DNA of 64,000 nucleotides from Sternotherus odoratus (Eukaryota; Chordata; Testudines; Kinosternidae): assembly GCA_032164245.1 (NCBI GenBank), contig JAVMKO010000001.1:78055892-78119891 (forward strand), in the 5' to 3' direction. This document shows positions 1 through 14,364 of the stretch, one piece after another. The notes below the pieces were generated by a model that ran no database searches, was not told the DNA's origin, and saw only the letters and a program-made list of their open reading frames with translations. The position numbers and the translations under genes are program-made. Every line of letters starts with the position of its first letter. Position 1 is the stretch's first letter.

Positions 1-82
1 AACTCCAATATGTGAGAGTCCATGTAATGTGGCAGGGGGACACAAGGGTCAGCCATCTGAGAAATGGGGACTTCTGACAGAG

Positions 83-334
83 CAGCGTTCTTCAAACATT
101 TCCGGATGTGGCCCCCTTCTGCGGTGCAGCGGTCCTCTGGGGTATGTCCGCCAAAATGCCACCGAATTGAAAGCTTCCGCTTTCTGTGGCGGCGTTTCAG
201 CAGGATGAAAATAGACCACAGGTCTATTTGGTGGTCTCCCGGGGGGGATTGGCGGCGGCACTGGGATTTTGCGCACCCCTGGGGTGGTCTCGTGCGCCCC
301 CAGGGGTGTGCACACCCCACTTTGAAGACCACTG
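83..334. mobile_element. Short non-autonomous hAT element
   Basis: The ends are CAGCGTTCTTCAAAC and TTTGAAGACCACTG, an imperfect terminal inverted repeat. It is flanked by an 8-bp duplication, TGACAGAG on the left (75-82) and TGATAGAG on the right (335-342), as hAT transposition makes. The 252-bp body is GC-rich and non-coding. It lies in the RANGAP1 intron before the first exon seen. Confidence 0.8.
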
Positions 335-1053
335 TGATAGAGAAGCAACCCCTCCCCACCACACTATCACAGCATCACTGCTACAACTGGAGAAACTGGT
401 TTTGACACTCCCTGGCTTATAAGTGTTGATTTTGTTCTGGGAGTGACTCTTGTCCTTCTAATACACACACTGATGCTTTAAATTGCTAGAGGCAAGAGAC
501 TTTCCTCCTTCTCTAAAAACTTCAGGAAACCTAGTAAAGCTGGGAATGACTGAAATGCTAAGGGACACTAGCAAGACTAACACACTCCGTGCAGGGGGCT
601 TGGTTAGTCTCCCCTGCCTGCCTCCACAATCCCCCTTGTCCTAGGATAGTGCCTCAGTTCCTGTCTCAGTCCTAGACAGGCTTTTTGTTGTTTGCCTGGG
701 GTGCTCTCTTCTCTCTCCTCCCCCCCCTCCCCGCCCCCCCCGGGCTCATCTCTTTTTAGGATAAAGCACTGGCTGGGGCAGTGATGTCTTTGTCTTGCAG
801 TGGCGGGTGCGGGAATAAATCCCTGAATATCACCTGGAAGTAGGTTGTTCTTGAATCCATGACTGACTTTTCCCGCTAGTTTTGCATGGTGATGCTCTCC
901 TTACCCATCCTTGGTAGTGCAAAACCACGTTAGTTGTGGGTAAAAGACCTAGAGGCTGGGGAATAATGAGTAGCGATGGGAAGAGAGACTCTGCAACCTG
1001 CTCTTGTATGGCTTGGGTTAGAAAGGAGAGTAAGACTGTTTTGCTCTGTGCAG
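335..1053 (+). other. RANGAP1 intron sequence
   Basis: Intron upstream of the first exon in the window. I see a C-rich run near 720-742 but no further gene, and no exon encoding the RANGAP1 N-terminus. Confidence 0.6.
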
Positions 1054-1181
1054 CCAAAGAGGTGTCTAAGGAAATTGAGGAATTTGATGGCTTGGAAGCG
1101 CTGCGCCTGGAAGGCAACACCGTGGGTGTGGAGGCAGCAAAGGTCATTGCAAAAGCCCTGGAGAAGAAAGCTGAGCTCAAG
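1054..1181 (+). CDS. RANGAP1: RANGAP1 coding exon (first in window)
   Basis: The acceptor tgtgcag precedes the exon and the donor gtgaga follows it. It is entered in phase 1, the first base of an Ala codon coming from the upstream exon. It encodes [20 protein letters not shown] and onward to KKAELK, the first LRR of the GAP domain. Confidence 0.95.
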
Positions 1182-4100
1182 GTGAGATCTTTTAGTAATA
1201 CTGAAGGGGAGGGGAGGATATATTGATGAGATGCTGGAGGCTGTCTGAGCACTGACCCAAGACAGGTCTCTGCAGGAGTAATACAAACTTCAGGTTCCTT
1301 CCTCGTCTCACCAGTACATAAGAATAGACCCAGGAAACTAGGCCTGTGTATGAATAAGTGGTGGCAAACCCTTGGGACCTCATAAATTAGCTTAACAGCC
1401 CTGTGAGTAGCACTTGCTGAAATGCTGCATTTCAGCATTGGGCAGCTCCCCATGGCTGAGACAAGCAAGCCATGAGAGAAGACTCGCACTGGGGGAAGCC
1501 TCTGTAAATCAGAGGGGAGTGCTCCAGTGATGCAGTGTGACCACTTAGGACTGTGATCTCATCAGATCTTGCAGAGTCAGACTTCTGCTTGGCTAGGAGA
1601 CTTCAGGCAAAGCCCAGAGTGCTGGAGGAAATGGTGATGGAGGTTAACCACAATGTTTTCTACCCCTTGAATTATTTATCCAGTGTTCTAGACTAGCATT
1701 GAGGTGGGTGCATACTGTGCCACTGGAAATGTTATCTTCCGAATGAAGCCTAAACCTGAAACCGTGACCCCTTGAGGTCACTGAGGTGTCTATGGCCCTC
1801 CTAATAAGTTTAGGCTCCCTGTCCCGATGAAATTCTCATTCTGCATCCTTCAGTTTTCACTGGGTGTAGTAATCTTCACGTATGTCCTCAGTTGCTATGC
1901 ATTGTTAAACAGCCAATGAATTCTACCCCAGAAATGGCGGTTTCCTTGGTGAGTGGAGTGAATTATATAATTTGTGTAGCTCTTTGGCATAATTAGGTTG
2001 CAGGCACAAGAGAAGTGTAAATTGTAATATATTGTGTCCCCTGTTGAGTGTTGGGGGCTAGAGGACCTTTATGTGTGTTTCTGATATTTGACAGTCCTAT
2101 TTTTTCCATCTGTTTCTCTTTAGAGGTGTCACTGGAGTGACATGTTCACAGGGAGATTGAGGTCTGAGATCCCTTTTGCTTTGGTAAGTGGGAGAATTGG
2201 GGATTCAAGTTTTGGTTTTGTGATTAATCTCTTCTCGCTCCTTATGTTTACACTTAAAACTGTCCTTCCTTTCCTTGGATCTGTGACTGTCAGAGACCCA
2301 AATACAGACATAACCTCTCGGATAAAGCATAAGCATGTATGGCTTTCCCTCTCCCTCAGCCTCTGGGATGATGGGAAGAAGCAATAGCATAAGCACCTTT
2401 TGGCTGACCAGTAAAGCAGCTCTTCCCTGCAGGAGGATCATCAGCATAGCCATCTGATGGGCAGGGCAGGGAATGAGGACTCCAGAATAAAAGGATACCC
2501 TCTTAAAGGAGCAACTTGGAATGATTCTGGGGTGAAGCAAGGAGGTAGCTTCTGTAATCTTAAAATCAAAAAGAATAATTGCTCATTTAAGCAGCATATG
2601 TTTGGATCTGTGAAGCTTGGTGCTTGGGCAGGTTACTGAAATGTGTATGACTCCTGTGTCCTTCTTTTTAAAATGGCCTGGTTAACTTCATGGTATCTAA
2701 TACTTAGAGCTGTGCACATTCAATTAACAGTAATCAAATCCCATGCTTCAGGGCACAAGCTAACTGCCTTGGCAATCAGAAAAGATTCCCTCTCCCTCAT
2801 GCAGCACTGGATAATGCAGGATGTGGGGAGGGAGGGGAAGGGGGAAAGGCAGGACTCCTCTGAAGCATTGTGGTCTAAATGGGCCTGTGGAGCTATGTTA
2901 CTAAAAACCAAACCCCTTGTCTCCTCACAGACTGCCCTGGGGGAGGCCCTTATCACCGCAGGTTCCCAGCTGGTGGAGCTGGACCTGAGTGACAATGCCT
3001 TCGGGCCAGATGGTGTGCGTGGCTTTGAAGCCCTGCTGAAGAGTCCTGCCTGCTTCACTTTGCAGGAGCTCAAGCTGAACAACTGTGGCATGGGCATTGG
3101 AGGTGGCAAGGTAAGTGCCACTTCTCAGTTTATGGGATGGCCAATGCAAGTGCTCGCTTGCATTGGCCATCCCATAAAGACTGGGTGCGGGGGGGCTTGG
3201 CTTCCAATTTCCCCCTTTGTTTGTTGTCTTGATTACGATCATACTTCAGACTGATTTCATGAAGTGTCCAAGATGAGCAGAGCTGGGCTACCCCAATACC
3301 TGGACCGGAGAGTCTCCCAGCAAGAGGATTTGGATGGTCTTCTGTCTGAACCAGTGCCTGAGGCTGTTCTTTTGAAGTGTAAAACCAAGGCCTTGACAAT
3401 TCATGGGCACTAAAGAGCCAGGATTGTTTACCCAAGTTTGCGTTTAGATCGGGCAGAGACACTATTGTGTGTGTTGCTGTAAAATTCCCTCGATAGTTTC
3501 AAGTGTGACTACATTGTTAATATTACGTGATGGTGGTGGTATAGAATGGTTCCTGTGTCCCACACCGGAAGCAGCTTCACTTCAGTGAACGCTTCCTATA
3601 TATATAATTCATAAAACATTTCTGGGATCCTCCAGGGTGAGAGGTGCTATAGTAATGGAAAGCTGTTAATGTTGTCTCCAGATCTTAGCAGCTGCCCTGA
3701 AAGAGTGTCACAGGAAGTCGAGTGCCACGGGCAAACCTCTGGCTTTGAAAGTATTCGTGGCTGGCAGGAACCGTCTGGAGAACGATGGTGCCACTGCACT
3801 GGCTGAGGCATTTGGGGTAAGCTCCAAAGTAGGACTTCCTATGGGTGTGTCAAGTGCATGTGGGTGCTGGTTCTGGCAATGATGGGGGAGCAGTGTGTAT
3901 CCAGACACATATGGGAAAGAAATGTGCACTGAGAAGGGGATGCATAAGTCTGCACTGGTCCTCAGTTCATTTTTACCACAGCAATCTGTATGCTGCTAAA
4001 ACAGTCGAGCAGTTGAGGATGTTAACACAAGGAGAGGATTTGGTTAAAGAAGGCATAGCTGGGAGTAACGGGGCGAGACTGAGCACAGAAAGAGGGTTCA

Positions 4101-7100
4101 TTTCCATGATGAGTGACTACTCCACACTATAATCTGCTGTTAGGTGAAATGATGTATTGCTTGAGTAACTTAATACTGTGTACAGAACAAGTGATGCAGT
4201 TGGAGATAATCTGGCACGGGGAGGGGATGGGCCAGATGACCAGTTAAGTCTCTGTCTCTAATCGCTATGATAGCTGGCCCTGGCATACCTTTTATCTATC
4301 TCCCACAAATCTCCTGCAGGGGGTACTACCAACTGGTGTTTCATTTCTTCCCTTAGCCCTGGGTCTGATTAAGCTACTAGTGCTGCATTTGGGTGGGGGA
4401 ATGGAAATCAGGCTGCCCCATGCCCACCTTTCTATCCAGTGAGAATAAATGAGACTGGAATTTGGTTTAGAGTTGTGGTAGTTTTGGGGGACTGAGTGAT
4501 AAGGAGTTTCTATGTTTCCTCATCAGCAAAGCCTCCCTCTTTCCTCCTGTGACCCCCATATCCTAAATCCTTTGTGCCAGATCTCAGAACACTGTGTGCC
4601 TTTCAGTTAAAAAGACCCATAATGATTATATACAGCTCTGGCAAAAAATGAGGATTTAAATTCAGTGCATGGAAATTTGATCTACATTCTTAAAGGGTGG
4701 AGTTATCCTGAGAGAGACTGGTTGCCCTCCCAAAGCTCTTGTAGGCACAAAATGTCTGTCTTCACCCTGTTTCTTTCAGCCATGAGTACTAAGTAGGTGT
4801 GGTATCCATGAAGGGCCATCCACTGAGCATCACAGCACCTCACTTTTAGATGCCTAGAAAGTCACAGGAACAACACAGCATTCCACAAAACCGAATGAGT
4901 GGCCTAGGGTCCCTACACAATGAATAGGGAGAGTGAGGTGCCTAAGAATGTGATTCCTAGAAGTAAATGTGCCATGAAACTGCTGACGAGATATTTTGAT
5001 ATTTTTCATCCTCTGGCCAGAGGCCTTAAACTCCCTCATAAATTTCCACCGTAACCTCAACAGCCACCACATGTCTATTCAAAACTCTCTCTCAAACACT
5101 CCCCCACTGGTGTCCAGGAAGTTGATGCTAATAAGTTTCAGTAATGCAACCCTGCAGACAACCATATACAAGAAACCTGCATATCAACAAACCTAACTTC
5201 ATAGCTCCAGCAACCACCCCAAACACACCTAGATATCTGTTATCTGAGTGCCGGGCTATAGCTACCACAAAATGTCCTCAGAGGAGCAAGTCTGGGATAT
5301 ACAACTTAACACACTCAAGAACACCTTTACTAGACAATGACATTTCAACAGAGAAGGAGAGCGAAGCTTGGATTGGGCCACCCAAATAGCCCGAGAGAAC
5401 ATGCGTCAATACAGAAATAAAACCCCTTCCCATTGCACACCGCTAGTTGTCACCCATCACCCCACATTTGAACTCCTATGGAGTATTGTCAGAGATTGCA
5501 ACCCATAATCAATAGGGATCCATCCTCCAAATAACCCACCACCCCCCAACTTCTCCAGGGTCATCAGATGCAAGCTCCCCACAGGTCAGGACTATGCCAA
5601 CTCAGAGCTGCACCAGACCCTGCTAGAACAACAGATGGAAAACCTGCAGACATATATCTACTGCTACAGTGATCATTTACCCCTCCACAACACACCTTTC
5701 AAGATCCAGGGGTCCTACACGTGCCTGTCCCAACATGTGGTGTGCCTCATCCGGTGCATTAAATGCCCCAATAACAACTGTGCGGGTGAAACCAGCCAAT
5801 CGCTATGCTCACGAATGAACTCTCACAGGAAAATAAGACAAAAACACCACATCACCTGTTTCACAGAACAATCACTCCATATCTGACCTATCAGTCCTCA
5901 TCCTCAAAGATGTACAACACCTTCAAAAGATGAGCCTGGGAGTTTAAATTCATTACTCGCTAGACACTAAAATGCAGGGAATGAACAGACATTGGATTTG
6001 TGGCATTCCTCTGCAACCCACTAATGCCCTCTTGTCCTTTGGCTGCGAGGTGTTAATGGGTCACTACCTTGAATGGTCCCTTTATGTGCTAACTAGTTAC
6101 ACTGAACTGTCTGTTGCATCTTGCATTTTGCTGTGAGGCCGGGAGTATCTTTCCCAGCCCTGAAGAAGAGCTTGGTGTGGCGGGAAAGCTTCTCTCACCA
6201 GCAGAAGTTGGCCCAATAAAATCTACTACCTCCCCCACCTTGTTCCACCAAAGCCAGCATGCTAGGTGAGCAGCCACCTAAGCTAGCCAAGAGGAGATGC
6301 CAAGAAGAGGGGTATGTGCTCAGCCTTAGCCATGTCTCGGAAAGAGGAACCTAAATCCAGGCTGCAGGAAAGCGCCTCACTCTGCTTAGCATTCAATCAA
6401 TGGGAACTCGCTGCCTATAGACAAGCATCCGAGGCGTTTTCTTGCAAGCATGAGTTAAAATGCCTGTCCTGCGCAGAAACAGGGTGGTGATGCTGGGCCC
6501 ACCTCCTAATTGTTAGTTCGGTGGTTAGAGCACCGACCTGCCAGAGAGGGAGAAAAATGGGAGACTCCTGTTTAAATTATCTGAGTGTTCTAAGCACTGA
6601 GCTAGGGGGTATTCTGATGTTTGGCTCCATCAGTCTCTTCTGTCAAAACTGTTGCACTCTGGATAAATAATGGGAGAGTGATAGGAGAAGGGGGACTGGA
6701 CTCTGGGCCTCTCAGGTGGGTGTCCTGACCACTGGACTGCAGTGTCATTCCCATTCTTGCCCATTCTCTCTGTGGCTAAATACTTAAAACAGTCACTGAG
6801 CCAGAGGGAGCGAGTACGTGAGTGAAAATGGCTGACTGTAGTCCAGTGGTTTAGACACCCACATGGGAGGCCCCGAGTCCAGTCCCCCTGCTCCTATCAC
6901 TCTCCCATTATTTATCCAGAGTGCAACAGCGTTGACAGGAGAGACTGAGGCAGCCCCATATCAGAATATCGCTTAACTCACTGGTTAGAGCTTTCTTCTG
7001 AGAGGATTTGAACAGAGGTCTCCCATGTCCCAACCACTGAGCTCAAAGTTTTGTGGTGGATACCACCTTCTCCAGACTTGGAATGGGAGCTGATCTGGTA

Positions 7101-10100
7101 GGCCCTTGAGCTGACTTCAGGAGCCAAATGCCTGTCTTTCAGAGCGATTCATGAACCAGGGGGGCTTAGGCAGGATTCTGCACATCTAACAGTGCTAAAC
7201 CGGCCTGCAATCCCTAAAACAATCACAGGCTTGGGTTGTTTTTTTCCATATAACAAAACACTTAGACTTGTGTGGGCTATGGTTTTATTTCCGTATTGTA
7301 TATTGTGGATGCCATACTGCACTAATTCCCATTTTGGAGGGTTTCCTTTGTGACCCGAAGGGCCAGAAGCAGAACTAAAAACAAGCAGATTTTGATTCTG
7401 CCAAATGGTCATGTGCCTTGACCTGGAAAGCAGCTTCTTGAGTTAATTCTGAGTTATAGCCCCAAGGCTGAGAATCTCTGGCCAAAGAACAGAAGGAAAA
7501 TGATATCCTAATCCGGCCTGCGGGATTGCCACCCCCGTGGCAACACTCCCAGAAACGGCCAGCACCACGTCCCTGCGGCCCCTGGAGAGAGGGACACAGA
7601 GGTCTCTGCGCTGCCCTAGCCTGCAGGCACCGCCCCCGCAGCTCCCATTGGCCAGGAATGGGGAACTACGGCCAATGGGAACTTCGGAGGAGGTACCCGC
7701 AGGCGAGGGCAGCATGCAGAGCTCTCTGCCCCCCTTTGCCCCTCCTGCGCCCCAGCCCCTTGCCTTGAGCCCCTTCTTGCACACTGCACCCCCTCCCACT
7801 CACCACATTTCCTTCTGCACCCCAACCCCCTTCCCCAGCCCTACATTCATGGCCCTGCATACAACTTCTCCAGGGAGATGTGGCTCATGCCAAAACATTT
7901 GCCCACCCCGTCCTATGCCCTGACTCACCAAATAGAACATCATTCCTACCTCGATTTGTCACTGGCGGCATAGCTGCTGTGGTGGGAGGGGTGTATTGGT
8001 GGTGGTAGTAGTAAACAGGAATGCAGGGGTTCTGGTGGGCGATGTAGTGGACTCCCTGTGGGTGGCAGAGAAACGACTTGTAAAGTAATCCTGTGGGGTG
8101 TGGTTGTCTCTGTGTTGAAATGTCTTTTTCTAATGGCTAATCCTGTCTGGGTGTAGCTCATTGGGACACTGGAAGAGGTCAATATGCCACAGAACGGAAT
8201 CAACCATCCTGGCATTACAGCGCTAGCCCAGGCCTTTGCTGCCAACCCTTTGCTGCGGGTTATCAATCTGAACGACAACACCTTCACAGAGAAGGGGGCT
8301 GTGGCCATGGCCGAGGTGAGTTACTAGCAGTTGCATTGGGTGTCTCTCTGCTCCTTCTCCCCTGCCCTCCCCATTAACAATGGAAGGTGCTGAATGTCCT
8401 GGTGAAGCAGGGAGGGAGAAGAGGCTCTTTCCTCTTTGATATCCTAATCAACCAAGTGGGTTGATAGTTGCCTCCGCCCTTCACTTGAATTTCTGCCTTC
8501 ATGGGCGCACACTCTCGCTTTCTGCAGACTCTGAAGACTCTCCGACAGGTAGAAGTAATCAACTTTGGGGACTGCCTGGTGCGCTCAAAGGGTGCCATCG
8601 CCATTGCTGAAGCAGTCAAAGAGGGGCTGCCTAAACTAAAGGTACCACATTCTGCTGCTCCATCTTCAAATCTCTTCTCAAAACACCCTGTATGTTTCCC
8701 CTCCCTTGTTCAACGTCCACTCCCCTGCCCCACTCTGTAATCCTAAAACAAGGTTCTTCCAAGTGCAGTCCCATCAAGTTCTACAGCTCTGCCTACTGCT
8801 GCTGCTCAGTAGATACTGTAGTATCTGATCTGTGGATCTCCGCATACAGGGTTCCAGCGTGAGCTTAGTGGTGGTCTGTTCAGATCAAGGTTGAACATTG
8901 TATTTAAAGCCACTTGTCTCATCTACTCTGCAAGTTGCTAACAGGGTTCTTGGGTGGGTTTGGAAGCAGCTGCTCTAAACTATGGGACAGCATAAGTCAG
9001 GAGGGGTACAGGATGAGTGACCACTATAGTATGCTCATAAAATGCAGTATCTGTATCTTCATGTCACATCTTGGATGAGACCCCAGTTCACTAATATTTG
9101 TACAGACTCTCCCTGACTTATGCAAGCGTTCTGTTTCAGAGCCCCTTGCGTAACTCGGAATTTGCGTAAGTCGAAGACATTATTTCCAACCATTATGTGC
9201 AGAAAAAAAACCCCAAACCTCCTATTTTTAGCTTGCAGAGCTTTTTCCATAAGCATGGATTTCCATAACTTGGATTTCCGTAAGTTGTGGAGCCTCTGTA
9301 TTATCCTGGCACCTTTTGGGTCCCATATTGGCTGCAATTCCTGTCCAGTACCATACCCTACTATTTCAATATCCCTACAGTACTAGCCTTTCTGTCAGCC
9401 TCTTCCAGGGTGTATCTTACTCAGTCAGGTGCTTGGTAAGAGTGTCCCTCTAACTCCAGCCATTGAATTATTTACTGGTATTACCAGAGTGCTTTGGGGT
9501 TCTGGTCCATGCCTAGAGCTCCTTTAGCCTGAGCACTGTACAAACACAGGAAAAAAAAAGATTGATCCTTGTCCCACGGAGCTTACAATCTAAATATAAG
9601 ACATGTGGCCACAAATGGATACAGACCAACCGGTGAGTGTAAGAAAACAGTGAGACAATATTAACTACACAGGGTTGTCTAGTGCAGAGAGTTGAGTTAA
9701 CAACAACTTGCCTTGTGAGTTTGAAAAAAAGTGTTCACTCTGTAGTGGTACCCGTAGCTCAGGCGTGTGTGGTGCCCTCCAGAAGTCACATTTCAAAAAC
9801 CATGGGGTCAGTTCATGTACACACCCGTTAAAGTAAAACACAGCAATTCGTTTTCCCAGGTGAAAGGATCTGAGGATAAATAACAGGCGAAGGGAGAAAG
9901 ACGTCAAACCAAAATAATCCATTCCAGAACAAATTCCCTTCAGCTGTTCAATATTAAATTCCTTCTTGGGGATCATCTTATTCAATATGTCTCAGGGGAT
10001 GTGGCTGCCCATTGAATAATTTGTTCTTATTGGCCCGTTAGCCTAGCCAAATCGTTTAGTCTTTGCTCACTGCCTGAGTCCCTTCCAAGTCTTTTTAGAA

Positions 10101-13100
10101 CTTAAAAAAAATACTACCTCTGTCCTGAGACCAGCCCCAAAGGAGAGACGTCCTTAAACAATTCTGAGCATGCGAAGCTGGTGTTTCTAATGGAGAATTT
10201 GCATACAGTGTTCCTATAAAGCAGCTTCTCCTCTGCTTCTCAGGAACTGAATTTGTCCTTCTGTGAAATCAAACGAGATGCTTCCCTCACTATTGCAGAG
10301 GCTACTGAAGACAAGTCAGAGTTGGAGAAACTGGATCTTAATGGTACGTGAGCATGAAGTTAGATCGAAGCTTATCCAGTCCATGACAGACTTTAGAAAC
10401 CATTGGGAAGAAGCTTGTGGGATTGAAATATCTGTATTGCTGCCAGAAGTGTCTATGTATAAAATATTGATGCTGCTGAGAGCAGCTGAACCGACTAAGC
10501 GAATAAGCTCTTCCCTCTTCCCCAAGGCTTTAGTGGTTATACTTAAACCTTTTGAGCCACAGTTTCAAATCCTGACTGCTTATCCCCTGCTACTTCCTGA
10601 AGTGAATAAATCTGAGTTCCCTATGTCTGTGTGTGTCTCTAGGATGAGAATTTAAAAACAAGGTCCTGTCTGCTCTGCATTGGTATTAAAGATCTCATGA
10701 TGCTATTAGTTTTGCATTGAGGTTGGTCAGTTTCCCACTCCTTGTGTTGGTTCTTGCCTTCCCTCCCAGAGGTGGCTGCATTTCTATGGTACTATACAGA
10801 TATAATTTGAGAAGTGCTTCAGAATCACCCAGGATGAAAGGAGCTGTATAAATGTACAGAGAGAGCAGTCTTCACTCAAATCTCTTTTGGTTAATTACAT
10901 TTTTGCTTCTTCAAACTTCCCTTGCAATTGGATTCTGTAATGTTCTTCTTGTCTCAAACCCTTATGTGGTGTCTGAGTGAGTTGGTAAACAGCTGACAGA
11001 TTTCAATGACAAGTCTGCTGTCCAAGCAGTTTGTAAAGTGTTTATAGAAATGCAAATCAAGCGGCCATCCTCCCAGACAGATGGAGGTTGGATTTATGGA
11101 CTTCACTGAGCGCTCTAGTTAAACTTTGTTTTCTTGTGACAAATTCAGCACCCAATCTGTGAGTGTCTGTCTCTTCCCCACCCCCAAGCTGACTTTTCTC
11201 TCATCTTGCATCCTAGGTAATGCTCTGGGGGAAGAAGGCTGTGAACAGCTCCAGGAGATTCTTGAAGGTTTCAACATGGCAGATGTGCTGTGTTCCCTGA
11301 GGTAGGCCAGGAGAAAAGGTTGTGACAGGGGTCTGCTCCCCATTCATGTCAGAGCTCTGGGTGTCTGCCCTGTACATCTGTTTCATGCAAGTTTCTGTTT
11401 TATGGAGTCTGGCACTGCTGAGAGGTGTTGGATTAACAGGACTGGAGTCTGGAAATTTCTGTCTCCACTGTGTATGAAAGTCCCACCCCCTCAGTGTCCC
11501 TCACACTTCGATCTGGAGGGAGTTCCATAAGAGTGAGACGAGAACACAGTCTTCGTGGCCAGCTCCGCTCTTGACTTTTCTGTCCACTAGGACCTAGGCT
11601 GAGACTCTCCCCTCTGTTTCACCCACTGCCAAAGGGCTGTCTGATGGGAGCCAATCTGTCACTGCTGGTCTGATTAGAACAGGTGACCTAAACATGCCAG
11701 GCTCCATAATCCATTTCAGTCCCCATAGGCTCACACTCTCTGCCCTAGAAGTGATTTGCTGCCAGTCACATTAAGTGTTATAAGATTTGGAAGGGTCTTG
11801 TTGCATTTTGTAATGACCCGGAGAAGGATTCCCAGGTGCAGTGCATGACCAGGAAGCCTGTATTGCAGGCCTGCTTTTCATGTGAACTCTTCTCTTAATC
11901 CTTCTTAGTGATGACGAAGGGGAGGATGAAGAGGATGAAGATGACGAAGGGGAGGATGAAGAGGATGAAGATGACGAAGGGGAGGACGAAGAGGAAGAAC
12001 AACAGCAGCTGCAGGAGAGGGGGCAGGGAGAACAGGAATCATTGCCTTCTAAAAAGATTCTTGATTCTCATGTAAATGTGCGTTGAGGGATAGCCAATAA
12101 TCCCTTATTGGGAGTAGGGGAAGGAGGTTTGCGATGGGGGGAGGCTGTTGTGACCTTGTAGAGAACAAGTGGGGGGTTCATGTACCTCTTCTTTGGTCGG
12201 AGGGGTGTGTCAGAGCATGGGGGGAGTAAGGGAGGAGAGGGGGGAAACACTACCTCAGGAATGTTCAGTGGTGATCTGAAGAATATTAGCAGGAAAATCT
12301 TCCATCATTTCCTGTATCCACGGCAGCCCTGCCTGGAGCCAGATAGTCAAATGGTTTGCTGTATAAGCTTTCTCCTCACAGCTTAGCTAGTGCAACACCC
12401 CCTGCCGTTCTTCTTCTGGGCTCACATTTCAACCCCTTCATAAGCTCTGCCAGTGCAGATAAGTACCCACCTGCGGCAGCCTCGCTGTGCCAGGTCCATT
12501 GCACTTCCCTACACATTCATGCGCCCACAGCTCTGCCGGTGCTCTGCAGAATGAGCTGGGATCTGACTTGCTCTGTTTCAGGACTCTGCTCCCGTGTCTC
12601 CTTCTCTTCCTCCTCCTGTGGATGTTGCCACATTCCTTGCCTTCCCATCGCCAGAGAAACTGCTGCGACTAGGGCCCAAGTGCTCTGCTCTGATAGCTCA
12701 GCAGGTAGGTGGGTCAGTGGCTGCTGGGCGAATGGCTTTCTGATGGTGTGGCTGGTGTGACGTGTTGGGATAAATTATTTAACTGCCAGAGGAGATCTTT
12801 TCCTCGAGTCTTTGACCTGGAATAGGGTCCTCCCCTTGTCCAAATGAACAGAATGGAGACAGACACTCAACTTGAAGCTGCCCGTCTATGAAGCAATATG
12901 GTGCCAGCACAGCAGCGGTGTTTCATGGCTTGATTTAGGCCTCCACGCACGTCCTGATACAGCCATGACAGATCCTGGCCTGTCCAGCCAGTTGGAGGCA
13001 ATTGCTGCACTGCTCATTGTTGCTTCTGTAGCAGTCGCCTCTCTTCTGCCCCCGCTCTTCCATGCACCTAACGGCTCCTGCCTTTTGTCTTTTACAGACA

Positions 13101-14331
13101 GACACATCTGATACGGAGAAGGTGGTTCTGGCTCTCCTGAAGATCTCTTCTGTGTTCAAAGATGAAACTACAGTGAAAACGGCAGTGCTTGAAACAACAG
13201 GTGATGCAGTCTGTGTCTCCACGCACAGGTGTGGGCTGAAGGAGCCTAACTTGCAACTGTGGCTTCTAGAGAGACCTGTGATGGCCTCCCTGGACCATGC
13301 CATTTTTGGGGTAGTTCAGTCTCGCTCAGTGGCCGGAGGAAGGCAGTTCTGTCTCGTAGTGTGCCAGATTGTGCGGTGCTGTTCTGGGGAGAGTGAGGGT
13401 GTGGCATCCCTTTCAAGTCTCCTGCACTGATTTACACAACTCGCTATTGCCATTAACAGACTCCTGGTGGGTAGGCAGGACAGAAACCACTAAAGGGCTG
13501 TTGTGTGCACACCAATAATGTCCCTCGTCACTGAGTCAACAGCCCGTGGTCAGTTGTATCAAAGGCTGTCGCAAGGTTCAGCATGACCAAAATGGCCAGC
13601 TGAGCTTCCTCTGAGGTCAGCAGGAGATCACGCATGGCTCTTCTAACCTTTGCCTCTCCTCTTGTGGGTGGTTGGCACCCATGATGAGTCCACGTGCACC
13701 TGGAACTGAATACTCTTCACCTTCCCTAGCAAGTTCAGATCATATCCGGCAACTGCTGCAGTGTCAAGAGATGGTTTCTTCACAGTGAGGCGTCTGTGTT
13801 GAAGGAGGGCTGACCCACCCTGAGGGAAATATCAATTAACATCTGACAGGGTACCACGGCCCCCCTGCTTTCCTTAAGGTACCAAGTGGGGCAAGGGTCA
13901 GAGCTACAGGTTCTTGAGGAACTCTGAAAACCAGAGACCTCGCCGGAAATCAAACCAGATGCACACCCAGTGCATGACAGTGCAGTGGGAGCCTGTTGCT
14001 CTTGTCATTTTAAAGGCCGGTGAGACCAGCTCATGGCCAAACTGTCAAACCCGTCAGTGAGAGTGAGGTTCTGTGCTACCCAAACGCATCCAATTTGACC
14101 ATTCCTTGCATTGTCTATGGCTGAGGTCAGTTAATACTTCTTGGCCTCAGCCATAGTTCTTCTCTAGGCCTTTGTGCAGCCCCCATGCTGAAGACTGGCC
14201 TCCAAATGACTTCTTGGCTCTCTTTCTCTGCCTCATCTCTTTCAACTCCCAGCACTCACTGTTGGCTTGCAGTAACCTCTGGCAGCAGAGACAAACAGGA
14301 TATATAAAGGGGGTATATGTGTGTGTGTGTA

Positions 14332-14364
<33 letters not shown>

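Noticed and set aside
6522..6600. Possible tRNA gene
   Set aside because: Only an A-box-like phrase is present; no cloverleaf or proper B box can be drawn, and it adjoins a repeat.
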